A stretch of DNA of 64,000 nucleotides from RH-AL1 sp965198485 (GTDB lineage: Bacteria > Pseudomonadota > Alphaproteobacteria > Rhizobiales > Beijerinckiaceae): positions 1,860,001 through 1,924,000 of the forward strand of contig CBDAPQ010000005.1 in the NCBI GenBank assembly GCA_965198485.1, written 5' to 3'. Shown in pieces: positions 28,948 to 37,515 of the stretch; position 1 is the first letter of the stretch; the number at the start of each line of letters is the position of its first letter. Below the pieces are notes generated by a model. The model did no database searches and was not told where the DNA came from. It saw only the letters and a list, made by a program, of their open reading frames with translations. The translations under genes and the position numbers were made by a program.

Positions 28948-29724
28948 ATGACCTCGGCCAATCTGCTATGGATCACCTGCGCCATCATGACGGTCGGAGG
29001 CTTGATCATCCTCTTGATCGGAAAACAGCGAACGACGACTGAGCAGCTGCAAACCGTCAACCACGGCATCGTGCCGCTCATCGCGGCCTGCTCCTACTTC
29101 GCAATGGCCACGATGCAAGGCGCCGTCACGCTGCCGGTCGATCCGTCGGCGGCTGCGCTCCTCGGCGATCATCGGACATTCTACTGGGCGCGCTATGTCG
29201 ACTGGACCTTCACCACGCCTCTCCTGCTTCTCTCGCTGTCGATCACGGCGATGCGGGCCGGGCCTCGCAATCCAGGCTCCATCCTCGGCGTGATCCTGGC
29301 CGACGTCATGATGATCATCACGGCTTTCGCCTTCGGACTTTCGGTCACCCCTTGGATCAAGTGGAGCTGGTTCGGGATTTCCTGCGCCGCTTTCTTGGGG
29401 GTCTATTACGTCCTCTGGGTGCCGAACCTCCAGGCCAACAAGCTCGAGCGCGATGACGTCCGGAGGGACTATCGGATCAACGCGAGCATGCTGTCGGTCT
29501 TATGGTTCCTCTATCCCTTCGTCCTAGCCGTTTCGCCCGATGGTCTTGGCCTGATTGGCGACGCCACTGCAATTCTGGGTATCGCTGTCCTCGATGTCCT
29601 GTCGAAGGTGGCCTACGGTCTGCTTGCCGTTGCCTCGGATACGAAGGCGACCGATCGAGATCTCGGCGAAGGTCTGATCGAAGGGGGAGGCCGACGCGTC
29701 AAGCCAGCCGCCGCCGCGGCCTGA
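28948..29724 (+). CDS. Microbial (type I) rhodopsin, D-T-S helix-C triplet
   Basis: 258 residues, seven predicted helices. Helix C reads ARYVDWTFTTPLLLLS, with Arg82, the primary counterion Asp85, Thr89 and Ser96 at the bacteriorhodopsin positions. Helix G reads LDVLSKVAYG, giving the secondary counterion Asp216 and the retinal-binding Lys220. The protein is therefore a retinylidene protein and probably a light-driven outward H+ pump, but the cytoplasmic donor carboxylate (Asp96 of BR, Glu108 of proteorhodopsin) is Ser. Leu at the proteorhodopsin-105 position predicts green absorption. No retinal or carotenoid synthesis gene lies in the window. An SD-like AGGAATA precedes the ATG. Confidence 0.92.
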   Translation: MTSANLLWITCAIMTVGGLIILLIGKQRTTTEQLQTVNHGIVPLIAACSYFAMATMQGAVTLPVDPSAAALLGDHRTFYWARYVDWTFTTPLLLLSLSITAMRAGPRNPGSILGVILADVMMIITAFAFGLSVTPWIKWSWFGISCAAFLGVYYVLWVPNLQANKLERDDVRRDYRINASMLSVLWFLYPFVLAVSPDGLGLIGDATAILGIAVLDVLSKVAYGLLAVASDTKATDRDLGEGLIEGGGRRVKPAAAAA

Positions 29725-30236
29725 TCGCGATGTCTTCGGGACAATCCTTCTGGCCGTGATCCTTCTGGCCGGCACCTCCGTCTTGCGTTCCCGGAGCAAA
29801 TCTGATGCAGCTTGGGGCCATCCTCGCCCTGAGCGTCCCGCAGGGCGCCTTGGATGGCGAGGCCGCGAGCACAATGTTGCGACCCGGCTTCGGCAGCGTC
29901 TGGTCATACCTGGATGTCAGCATGGTCACATGCCCATGACCTCGGCACGTATCAGGCACACCTGCGGCAGCCTGCAAGTCTTCGACATGATGGCGAGCGT
30001 GACTAGCGGCATGGCTCTCATCCACCGACGAAAGTATCGGCCCGCCGTCGGATCGCTCAGCGGCGCACGAATCCGATAAGTCGCCTGCGAGATCCGCCTT
30101 GACCCGAGCAACGAGCGATATGTCTGCGTGGCATCAGGCTGAAAGATCCGCTTTCATCGAGCTGTGACCCTTCAGCCATCGGCAACCAAGGCAACGGTCA
30201 CCCATTACGACAACGTAAGGTCTTGAGGGCTGCCCG
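29725..30236. other. Intergenic, no gene recognised
   Basis: 512 bases between the rhodopsin and the aldehyde oxidoreductase operon. Short open frames exist on both strands but none has family features or an SD. A 12-base direct repeat (TCCTTCTGGCCG, about 29748 and 29760) sits just past the rhodopsin stop. The promoter of the operon should lie at the right end. Confidence 0.5.
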
Positions 30237-30752
30237 ATGTCCGACGTCAGTTTCCCGACTCAAGCGCGGCTCGCCCTGCGCCTCGACATCAACGGTCGCA
30301 CCCACAACCTGGATCTCGATCCTCGTACGACACTGCTCGATGCGTTGCGCGAGCATCTTGGCCTAATGGGCACCAAGGTCGGGTGCAACCGTGGGACCTG
30401 CGGTGCTTGCACTGTGCATGTCGACGGGCGTCGTCAGCTGAGTTGCCTGATGCTCGCCGCCATGGCGGAGGGTCGCGAGATCACGACGATCGAGGGCCTC
30501 TCTGACGCCGACGGCACGCCGCACCCGATGCAGGCAGCGTTCGTCGCCCACGATGCGATGCAGTGTGGCTATTGCACCCCGGGGCAGATCATGGCTGCGG
30601 TGGCTTGCGTCGCGGAAGGACATGCAAGCAGCGACGATGAGATCCGCGAATACATGAGCGGCAATCTATGCCGCTGTGGCGCCTACCCCAACATCGTGTC
30701 GGCGATCCGCGATGTTGCCGACCAGCGGTCCGCCACCGGACGGAGCGCCTGA
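30237..30752 (+). CDS. Molybdenum aldehyde oxidoreductase, 2Fe-2S subunit (PaoA/XdhA-like)
   Basis: 171 residues. The plant-type ferredoxin cluster has GCNRGTCGACTVH and a further Cys in LSCL; the second, helical 2Fe-2S domain has MQCGYCTPGQIM and NLCRCGAYP. This is the electron-transfer subunit of xanthine-oxidase-family enzymes. E. coli PaoA carries a Tat signal, but none is visible here (MSDVSFPTQARLALRLDING), so the complex is predicted to be cytoplasmic. It opens a three-gene operon, with one base between its stop and the next ATG. Confidence 0.92.
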   Translation: MSDVSFPTQARLALRLDINGRTHNLDLDPRTTLLDALREHLGLMGTKVGCNRGTCGACTVHVDGRRQLSCLMLAAMAEGREITTIEGLSDADGTPHPMQAAFVAHDAMQCGYCTPGQIMAAVACVAEGHASSDDEIREYMSGNLCRCGAYPNIVSAIRDVADQRSATGRSA

Positions 30753-30753
30753 G

Positions 30754-31737
30754 ATGCAGCCTTTCACTTATCACCGCGCCACCTCGATGGACGATGCCCT
30801 TCGCGAGGCGGCTCTGCCCGGCGCGGCCATCCTCGCTGGCGGTACCACTATGGTCGACCTGCTGCGCGGCGAACTCTGGGCGCCGTCTCGGCTCATCGAC
30901 ATCAGTCGTCTCGACGAACTATCCGCCTTCGACGCGAGCGGTCCCGTGCTGCGCTTCGGCGCCTTGGCCAGGATGGCCGATGTCGCGGAAGACGCCACGC
31001 TGAAGGCAAACTATCCCGCCCTCGTGGAAAGCCTGCAACTGGCCGCCTCGCAGCAGTTGCGCGTCGCGGCAACGGTCGGGGGCAACATCCTGCAGCGTAC
31101 TCGCTGCCTCTATTTCCGCGACGGCACATCGGCCTGCAACAAGCGTCGGCCCGGCAGCGGTTGCGCGGCGCTTAAAGGTGACACGCGGGACATGGCCCTG
31201 TTCGGCGCCTCGGAGAGCTGCATTGCCACTTATCCTGGCGACTGGGGCGCGACCCTGGCCGCGTTCGACACGAGCGTCGAGATCGCCTCGGCCAACGGGC
31301 GGCGGACCATACCGTTTGCCGATCTGCACCTGCCTTACGGCGAGGATCCGGCGGTTGAAACCATTTTGAAGCCGGGCGAGATCATCACCGCCATCCTCGT
31401 GCAGGCGACGCCGGCCGGACGGCGGTCGACTTACCTCAAGGTTCGCGATCGGCGTTCCTACGCCTATGCCGTTGTGTCGGCCGCCGTGGCCCTCGACATG
31501 GACGGCGACACGATCACCGACGCGCGGGTTGCCCTCGGCGGTGTCGCCAGCATGCCTTGGCGCTCCGTTGCCGCCGGTGACGTCCTCAACGGGCAGACGC
31601 TGACGCGAGAGCTTGCGTTTGCCGCCGGCACCGCCGCGTTTGCCGATGCGCAACCGCGCGGCGATAATGCCTTCAAGATCGCACTCGGCCGCAACGCGGT
31701 CGCGAAAGCGGTGCTCGTCGCCGCAGGGAGACATTGA
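30754..31737 (+). CDS. Molybdenum aldehyde oxidoreductase, FAD subunit with extra Cys cluster (PaoB-like)
   Basis: 327 residues from MQPFTYHRAT. The FAD-binding CO-dehydrogenase flavoprotein fold is seen (AILAGGTTMVDLLRGE; ATVGGNILQRTRC; CIATYPGDWGATLAAFD). Between them four cysteines, in RTRCLYFRD, SACNKR, SGCAALKG and ESCIATYPGD, match the insertion that holds an additional [4Fe-4S] cluster in PaoB and 4-hydroxybenzoyl-CoA reductase-type subunits; the spacing is closest to PaoB. It passes electrons from the Mo site to FAD. The stop is followed after two bases by the next ATG. Confidence 0.9.
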   Translation: MQPFTYHRATSMDDALREAALPGAAILAGGTTMVDLLRGELWAPSRLIDISRLDELSAFDASGPVLRFGALARMADVAEDATLKANYPALVESLQLAASQQLRVAATVGGNILQRTRCLYFRDGTSACNKRRPGSGCAALKGDTRDMALFGASESCIATYPGDWGATLAAFDTSVEIASANGRRTIPFADLHLPYGEDPAVETILKPGEIITAILVQATPAGRRSTYLKVRDRRSYAYAVVSAAVALDMDGDTITDARVALGGVASMPWRSVAAGDVLNGQTLTRELAFAAGTAAFADAQPRGDNAFKIALGRNAVAKAVLVAAGRH

Positions 31738-31739
31738 TC

Positions 31740-34007
31740 ATGGCTGCAACATCAGCATCCATCCAGGCCACCGGCACCGTGCGCCGGGATGCCTCGCTCA
31801 AAGCCGCCGGTACGGCCCGCTATGCCGCCGATTTCCCGCACGCCGGAACCGCCTATGCCGCGCTGGTGCGTTCGACATGCGCCAGGGGCGCCATCTCGAG
31901 CATCGACACGACGGCGGCCGAAGCCGTGGCGGGAGTCGAACTCATCCTTACCCATCGCAGCTTCAATCGCGGCATGGGAGAGGAAACATTCGCCATGAAG
32001 GGTGGACACATGCAGTCCTCCTTCATGCCGTTGTCCTCCGACGCGGTGCATTATTCCGGGCAGATCGTAGGGCTTGTGCTCGCCGAGACGCTGGAAGCCG
32101 CGGAGGAGGCGGCCGCTAGCGTCAAAGTGGGCTACAAGGCCGAAGCGGCGTCTGCCGACATGGACAAGTCCCGCAGTGCGCCCGAGGTGAGCGACGACGC
32201 ATCGCTGAAGAAGGGCGATGCCGACGCCGCTCTCGCAGCTGCGCCGGTGAAGGTCGACTTGCGCTACGACACGCCGGCGCAGCATCATAATCCCATAGAG
32301 CTCTACGCCACCACGGCCGTATGGTCGGGCGACAAGCTGACCGTAAACGTGCCGAGCCAGTGGGTCGTCGGAACTCAGGCCGGCCTTGCCAAGATCTTCG
32401 GCGTGCCGATGCGCAACGTTCACGTCGAATGCCCCTACGTCGGTGGCGGCTTCGGCTCCAAGGCGACCATCCTGCCTCATGTCGTGTTGATCGCCGAGGC
32501 GGCTCGTCGGCTGGGACGACCGGTCAAGCTCTACGTGCCCCGCGATGCCATGTGGACGGTGGGCTCCTTCCGTCCAGCGACACGCGCCCGCGTCGCTTTG
32601 GGAGCGGAGCGCGATGGCACGCTCACGTCGATCATCTTCGAGGAGACCGGGCAAAGCGCGGCCATCGACCATGTCGCGTTTCCGGGCTCGACGGCAATCT
32701 CGCGCATGTACGATTCCACCACGCTGCGCACCAAGCAGGGTACGATCGCGACCGACGTCAACACGCCCGGCTTTCAGCGCGCGCCTGCCGAAGCGTCTTC
32801 ATTTTTCGGGTTCGAGAGCGCCATCGACGAACTCGCAGTTGCGCTCGACATGGACCCGATCGCGTTGCGTCTGAAGAACGAGCCGGCGGTCGACCCGATG
32901 AAGGGCGTTCCGTGGTCGAGCCGCTCCCTCGTCCAGTGCTTCGAGCGCGGCGCCGAGTTGTTCGGCTGGAATAAGCGCTCGGCCAAGCCCGGCACCACCA
33001 CCATGCAAGACGGCACGCTGATCGGCTACGGCTGCGCCACCGCGACCTATCCCTCGGCGATGGCGCCTTCCGCCGCGCGGGTCACTCTGAACAGAGACGG
33101 ATCGCTGCTGGTCGAGACGGCGGCGCATGACCTTGGCACAGGGGCCTATACCGTACTTGGCAACGTCGCGGGCGCCGTGCTCGGTGTTCCCGACGCCCTC
33201 ATCACCGTGAAGCTCGGCGATACGATCCTGCCGTCAGGGCCGATGGCGGGCGGCTCGATCACCACCGGTTCGGCCGGTTCCGCGATCCACAAGGCTGCGA
33301 CGGCACTGCGCAAACGGTTGTCGACGGCGGTGACAGCCAGTGACGGGGCGCCCTTCGCCGGGGCTGAGCCTGCCGCCATCGGCTTCGCCGAGGGGCGGAT
33401 CACCGGACCCGATGGACAGGGTCATGCCTTGGCCGAGGTGTTGGCGGCGATCGGCTGGAGCGAGGCCACCGAATACGCGGAATGGAAGCCGCGCGGCATG
33501 GACGACGAGAAAGCCCAAGGCGGCCTCGACGGTGGCATGGCGATGACCGGACCCGTGTCGGACGTCTCGAGCTTCTCCTTCGGAGCGCAGTTCGCGGAGG
33601 TGCATGTCGATCCCATCCTGCGCACGATACGCGTCGCTCGCATGGTCGGCGTCTTCGCCTGCGGCAAGATCATCAACGAGCGCACAGCGCATTCTAATCT
33701 CGCCGGAGGGATGGTTTGGGGCGCCGGCTTCGCCCTGCTCGAGCAGAGCAAATTGGACGGCCCGCAAGCCAAGTTCGCCAACGCTGACCTCGCAAGCTAC
33801 CATATTGCCACCGGCGCCGACATCGGCGACGTCGTTGTGGAGACCATCAACGAGACGGACACGGCGATCAACCTGATCGGAGCCAAGGCGGTCGGTGAAA
33901 TCGGGATCGTCGGAATGCCGGCAGCGATCGCGAATGCGGTCTACAATGCGACCGGTATTCGCGTGCGTAAGACGCCGATCCAAGTCGAAGACCTGCTGGA
34001 GCGATAA
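31740..34007 (+). CDS. Molybdenum aldehyde oxidoreductase, molybdopterin subunit (PaoC-like)
   Basis: 755 residues. The xanthine-dehydrogenase large-subunit fold runs from TGTVRRDASLKAAGTARYAAD to the C-terminal GAKAVGEIGIVGMPAAIANAVYNATG, where the Glu of VGEIG is the catalytic base of the family. VGGGFGSK and GGSITTGSAGSAIHKAA contact the molybdopterin dinucleotide. It would oxidise aldehydes (possibly aromatic) or N-heterocycles to the acid/oxo product. GGGAG lies ten bases before the ATG; a TTG six bases upstream is in frame. No XdhC/PaoD maturation gene follows. Confidence 0.92.
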   Translation: MAATSASIQATGTVRRDASLKAAGTARYAADFPHAGTAYAALVRSTCARGAISSIDTTAAEAVAGVELILTHRSFNRGMGEETFAMKGGHMQSSFMPLSSDAVHYSGQIVGLVLAETLEAAEEAAASVKVGYKAEAASADMDKSRSAPEVSDDASLKKGDADAALAAAPVKVDLRYDTPAQHHNPIELYATTAVWSGDKLTVNVPSQWVVGTQAGLAKIFGVPMRNVHVECPYVGGGFGSKATILPHVVLIAEAARRLGRPVKLYVPRDAMWTVGSFRPATRARVALGAERDGTLTSIIFEETGQSAAIDHVAFPGSTAISRMYDSTTLRTKQGTIATDVNTPGFQRAPAEASSFFGFESAIDELAVALDMDPIALRLKNEPAVDPMKGVPWSSRSLVQCFERGAELFGWNKRSAKPGTTTMQDGTLIGYGCATATYPSAMAPSAARVTLNRDGSLLVETAAHDLGTGAYTVLGNVAGAVLGVPDALITVKLGDTILPSGPMAGGSITTGSAGSAIHKAATALRKRLSTAVTASDGAPFAGAEPAAIGFAEGRITGPDGQGHALAEVLAAIGWSEATEYAEWKPRGMDDEKAQGGLDGGMAMTGPVSDVSSFSFGAQFAEVHVDPILRTIRVARMVGVFACGKIINERTAHSNLAGGMVWGAGFALLEQSKLDGPQAKFANADLASYHIATGADIGDVVVETINETDTAINLIGAKAVGEIGIVGMPAAIANAVYNATGIRVRKTPIQVEDLLER

Positions 34008-34054
34008 TCTAAAATAAGTCCGCACAGACCGGCTGGCTCGCATGAAGTGCAACT

Positions 34055-34088
34055 TATGCTTCTACGGTCCAAAGACCGTAGAAGCATA
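34055..34088. terminator. Perfect 15-bp hairpin with 4-nt loop
   Basis: A 15-base arm starting TATGCTTCTACG (34055-34069), loop CAAA, and a fully complementary arm ending GTAGAAGCATA (34074-34088). It lies 48 bases after the PaoC-like stop and before the convergent ACP gene. No T-run follows on the plus strand, so it may be a bidirectional or non-canonical terminator, or an RNA-stabilising stem. Confidence 0.6.
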
Positions 34089-34227
34089 TTGAGGGTCGAG
34101 TGGCAGGGTCGCACGTGGTATGCAGCGCGTGTCAGGCGATGCTTGACCAAGCTTCCCGCTGTTGAAAACCTCTCCACCGCTTACGGCGATGTTGAAGTGG
34201 GTCCAGCCGTCGATCCATAGAGTTGGC

Positions 34228-34476
34228 TCAGCGTTCTGTCCGCCGAGCGATCACAGCGGCAAGGTCGCCGACATCGCGTAGGCCGTCGATGTCGGCCGAT
34301 GTGAACCTGATCCCAAAATGCTGTTCCGCGGCCATGATGATTTCGACTTGCTTGAAAGAGTCCCAGTCTGCCACGTCCTTGGCTGACGTCTTCGACGAGA
34401 GCGAGATGTCGTCACGCGTAAATACATCGGCAAAGATATCGCTCAACGCCGCGTAAATAGTTGCCTCGTCACGCAC
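34228..34476 (-). CDS. Acyl carrier protein of a polysaccharide/lipid acylation set
   Basis: 82 residues from GTG with AGGAG seven bases upstream. The phosphopantetheine site is Ser in DWDSFKQVEIIMAAEQHFGI, i.e. DSF instead of DSL, typical of non-fatty-acid ACPs. FTSADIDGLRDVGDLAAVI is the helix III/IV region. The family (ACPs of O-acylation or exopolysaccharide loci, often beginning RDEATIYAAL) is distinct from AcpP at 11.6 kb. It is the last gene of a three-gene minus-strand set with the TPR protein and the AlgX-like protein. The frame is open upstream to 34581 but without an SD. Confidence 0.82.
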   Translation of the reverse strand: MRDEATIYAALSDIFADVFTRDDISLSSKTSAKDVADWDSFKQVEIIMAAEQHFGIRFTSADIDGLRDVGDLAAVIARRTER

Positions 34477-34605
34477 CCTCCCGCTCCTTTGTTCGATAAT
34501 GGTCGGCGTGTTCAAGAGCAACGCCGCAATCATCGTCCGATGATCCAGCTCCCAATGCCGTGAAGCCGAGCCTTCCGGCACGATCGACCGACCTCGGCAT
34601 CACAG

Positions 34606-36051
34606 CTACGGGCACAGGCCGCGGCAGATGGCAACCCAATCGTCGTAAGCGATGTTCCAGAACCCTTGCGCGCCGCCGAGCCTGCTGATGAAACCGATAT
34701 ACAGACCTGGTCTTATCTCGCGAACTTCGCCCGCTGAACCTGTAAAAGGATCCGGCGCCGCAGGATCTGCGACGACGACGCAGAGGAGACGAACCGGACC
34801 GAAGCGCCGCAACCCCAAGTGAAGCGCCGTGAGATCATCGACAGCGATGTTCTTCGTCTTGAAGACAAAGGTCTTCTCGGCCGCCACCAAGTCATCGATC
34901 AGTTTGTCCCTGAGATAGGCAATGCGTTTGCACATCTTCGGGAACAGCGCGTCTTGATCGGTCGTCTTCGAGGAGAGAAACGTGTGCATCGCAAAGCCCC
35001 AGCGCTTGTCCTGGAGATAGAGTTCCGCAGCCTGCCCAGGCCAAAACTCCGTCTGATCGGGGTCGCCCATACGATCGAAGCGGGCGGCCAGTGCCGCGAT
35101 CAGGCTTTCCAATGCGACGGCGTTCCACCGAAGCAGTCCCAGCGGCTCCGCGCCGTAGCGACGTTGAACCATACCGAATTCGCAATCCGCACCAAGGCTT
35201 TCGAAGCCGAGCAGCAGCCTGCGGATGTCCTCGTCCTCGACGCGCCCTACCTCGACCGGGCGGTCGTTGGCGGCGAGACGGCCCTGGTCGATGTCCGACA
35301 GATGTTTGGACGTGAGGGTTTTGCCGAGGTTCTCCCACCCCGTCGCGTCGTCCGGAAAGCGGACGCGGAACGCTTTCCATATCGCAAGTGCGCCATCCCA
35401 ATCCTCTCGTGCCATCGCCAAACTGCCGGAGACGGCCATCAACGCGCGATCGGCTGGGTACTTCGTGAGCGCCGTCTTCAGGACGGAGCCGGCCTCGTCC
35501 AGTTGTTTCAACTGAATGAGGTTGTAGGTACATCCCCGCCAGAATTCGGCGTTGTCAGGATGTTTGGAAAGAAGCTCGCGCCAGAGGATCAGGGCTTCGG
35601 CCGGCAGACCGCGGTAGTCGTGCAGGCGCGCACCTTCGGCGACGATCTCGACATGGCCTGGGAAGCGTCTTGACGCTTCCGCAAGCGTAGCCGAGGCCTC
35701 GTCGAATTGGCGGTGCTCCATTTGCAGCCTGGCAACCAAACTCCAGGCTTCCGGAAGATCCGGGCGCCGATCGCGGATTTGCTCCCAGAGGAGTTTAGCG
35801 CGGTCGTGCTGCTGGCGATGGACCGCGATGCGGGCCTGGATCAGTATTAAGTCGAAGTCTGTGGGAAACAGAGCGATGCCGGTCTCGATGACGTCGGAAG
35901 CCTCGATCAACTTCATATCGCGCAGCAATTGTGCGGCGACGCGCGCGTAGACGCGCGCCGCTGCCGAGCCGGCCTCGATCCGGCTCAAACGACGACGTAG
36001 GATCAGCGCCTCGATCGGTCGGCGAAGTCTAAGCTTCGCTGAGAACGACAC
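34606..36051 (-). CDS. TPR protein with C-terminal papain-like (DUF1796-like) domain
   Basis: 481 residues from GTG. Residues ~35-245 form about six tetratricopeptide-like repeats (e.g. AWSLVARLQMEHRQFDEASATLAEASRRFP). Residues ~280-480 are a separate domain opening with FESLGADCEFGMVQRRYGAEPLGLLRW; Cys290 in SLGxxC and a downstream His (His356 in FAMHTF) resemble the papain-like pattern of DUF1796-type proteins, where SLG-x2-C is the hallmark. Catalysis is not shown. The domain is common in surface-polysaccharide loci. It lies between the AlgX-like gene (42 bp) and the ACP gene. Confidence 0.7.
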   Translation of the reverse strand: MSFSAKLRLRRPIEALILRRRLSRIEAGSAAARVYARVAAQLLRDMKLIEASDVIETGIALFPTDFDLILIQARIAVHRQQHDRAKLLWEQIRDRRPDLPEAWSLVARLQMEHRQFDEASATLAEASRRFPGHVEIVAEGARLHDYRGLPAEALILWRELLSKHPDNAEFWRGCTYNLIQLKQLDEAGSVLKTALTKYPADRALMAVSGSLAMAREDWDGALAIWKAFRVRFPDDATGWENLGKTLTSKHLSDIDQGRLAANDRPVEVGRVEDEDIRRLLLGFESLGADCEFGMVQRRYGAEPLGLLRWNAVALESLIAALAARFDRMGDPDQTEFWPGQAAELYLQDKRWGFAMHTFLSSKTTDQDALFPKMCKRIAYLRDKLIDDLVAAEKTFVFKTKNIAVDDLTALHLGLRRFGPVRLLCVVVADPAAPDPFTGSAGEVREIRPGLYIGFISRLGGAQGFWNIAYDDWVAICRGLCP

Positions 36052-36093
36052 GAACGTCTACCCGTTGGAAGCACCTGCCACTTCGCCGGATCA

Positions 36094-37146
36094 TCACTGC
36101 AAGACCCGTTGTAATTCGCAAAGCTCGGTCCCGGTGACGGTTGCGAAGGGAAGGGCCCTGTCGTCTTCCGGCAGCACGATGGCGCGATCGAGCACAAAGG
36201 ACGCAATGAATCGCTCGACGATCTCGAACAGGACCAGGTCGGGCTTTTCCTGCTCCAGCAGATCGAAGTGGCATGTCAAGGAACTGACCGCCACCACCCG
36301 CGAAAAGCTCCGCATGAGGAGTGGGATCATCGCGTTCGCAAACGAGTCGCGAAACAGCACGCAGCTCGGCAGGTCTCGACGCTCGCTTTCGTAGACGTGG
36401 ACCGCGCCTCGGCCGAAGTTGCCGTTCTCGAACACCAGATTAAAGGGAACCGGCGGTTCGACGAGGAGCGCGAGATCGCCGCGCTCCGGAAAAAAGCGAA
36501 CTCCGATGTCGCCGATGACATGGCGTTCCCGGAACACCAGTTCGTCTTCGCCGACCGTCTCGAGTTTCAGGTCGGATGCCAAACTGTCGACAATGGCGCG
36601 GTAGCCGACAAAAGCACCATATCCCGTCCAATGCGTATCGGCTTTGTAAAAGGTGTCGTGGCGGCGTCGCGCCTCGCGCAGCGCCGCCGCGATGTAAAGA
36701 ACCTTCGCTGCAAGCTCGGGGTCCAAGGCGTCGCGGAGCTGGATGGCCGGTCGCCGCGGTGAAATCCTCATCCCAGCCGGCAGCTTGTCGGCGTAGACGA
36801 TGTGTTTTTCAGGGATGATCAGCATCCGGAATTGGCTGCCGTGCGCCTCGCACCAAGCCTGTCGCGCGGAGAGTGCGCGTGTCCAAACGGCAAGCTGGCG
36901 CTCACGGAAGACGATCCCACCGTCGAACTGCTCGATGGCATCATGATCACGATGGAACAGCACGTCGTCTTTACCCTCGATCGGCAGGTTCTGGTACCAC
37001 ATGCGCCCGTCGAATGGGAGAAGCGCCTCGACCTCCGACGTGGTGAGCTTCGTCTTGAGGCGCAGTATCGTTCCGTAGAACGTCGGCTTCAGCAGATGGA
37101 GCCGCGTCCGGACGGCTCCGAGAAGCCGCAGCAAAAACAGATGCAT
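36094..37146 (-). CDS. AlgX/AlgJ-like SGNH-fold O-acetyltransferase
   Basis: About 350 residues from MHLFLLRLLG, which gives an N-terminal hydrophobic anchor; the frame is open to 37461 but that part lacks homology. The AlgX/AlgJ active-site set is visible: Asp170 and His172 in KADTHWTGYGAF and the nucleophile Ser268 in LFRDSFANAM, plus MLIIPEKHIVYADKLP near the middle. These proteins transfer acyl groups onto exopolysaccharide in the periplasm. The MBOAT (AlgI-type) partner that normally supplies the acyl group is not encoded nearby; an ACP is. The start is inferred; no good SD is seen. Confidence 0.78.
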   Translation of the reverse strand: MHLFLLRLLGAVRTRLHLLKPTFYGTILRLKTKLTTSEVEALLPFDGRMWYQNLPIEGKDDVLFHRDHDAIEQFDGGIVFRERQLAVWTRALSARQAWCEAHGSQFRMLIIPEKHIVYADKLPAGMRISPRRPAIQLRDALDPELAAKVLYIAAALREARRRHDTFYKADTHWTGYGAFVGYRAIVDSLASDLKLETVGEDELVFRERHVIGDIGVRFFPERGDLALLVEPPVPFNLVFENGNFGRGAVHVYESERRDLPSCVLFRDSFANAMIPLLMRSFSRVVAVSSLTCHFDLLEQEKPDLVLFEIVERFIASFVLDRAIVLPEDDRALPFATVTGTELCELQRVLQ

Positions 37147-37515
37147 CGTCAAATCCAGATAACATTCGGCCGTCGTAGCAAGCCGGGCCGTGTTCCGGCA
37201 ACGAGGCGCGAGACGCTCTCTTGACAGCGCCAAGCGGGAGAGCGCGGCCGCCTGGCTTCTCCGACGCGTTTCGATCAATGCAAGCGCAGCTTCGACGGAG
37301 AGGCTCGTCTCGATCACGGATCGGACTGCGACCGACGTTGCGCGACCGGAATCGGCATGAGGAAAGTCGTCTTGCGGGAAACTCGAACGATCTGTGATGC
37401 ATGCGGCCGGCTGGCGTTTCCGACCACGCTCGTCGCCGCTTTGCCGCTGGCTCGACTTCAAGCGTCAAGCAATCCGAGCTAAGGCCTAGCTTTTGCAGGA
37501 ACCTCGAGCCAGGAC
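37147..37515. other. Intergenic between AlgX-like gene and tRNA-Gly
   Basis: 369 bases. The AlgX-like frame stays open to 37461 without homology; otherwise nothing is recognised. It should hold the promoter of the AlgX-TPR-ACP set and forms the right margin of the accessory segment. Confidence 0.5.

Noticed and set aside
29756..30079. 107-codon plus-strand frame after the rhodopsin
   Set aside because: No SD, no hydrophobic or domain pattern, and overlapping frames on the other strand are equally long.
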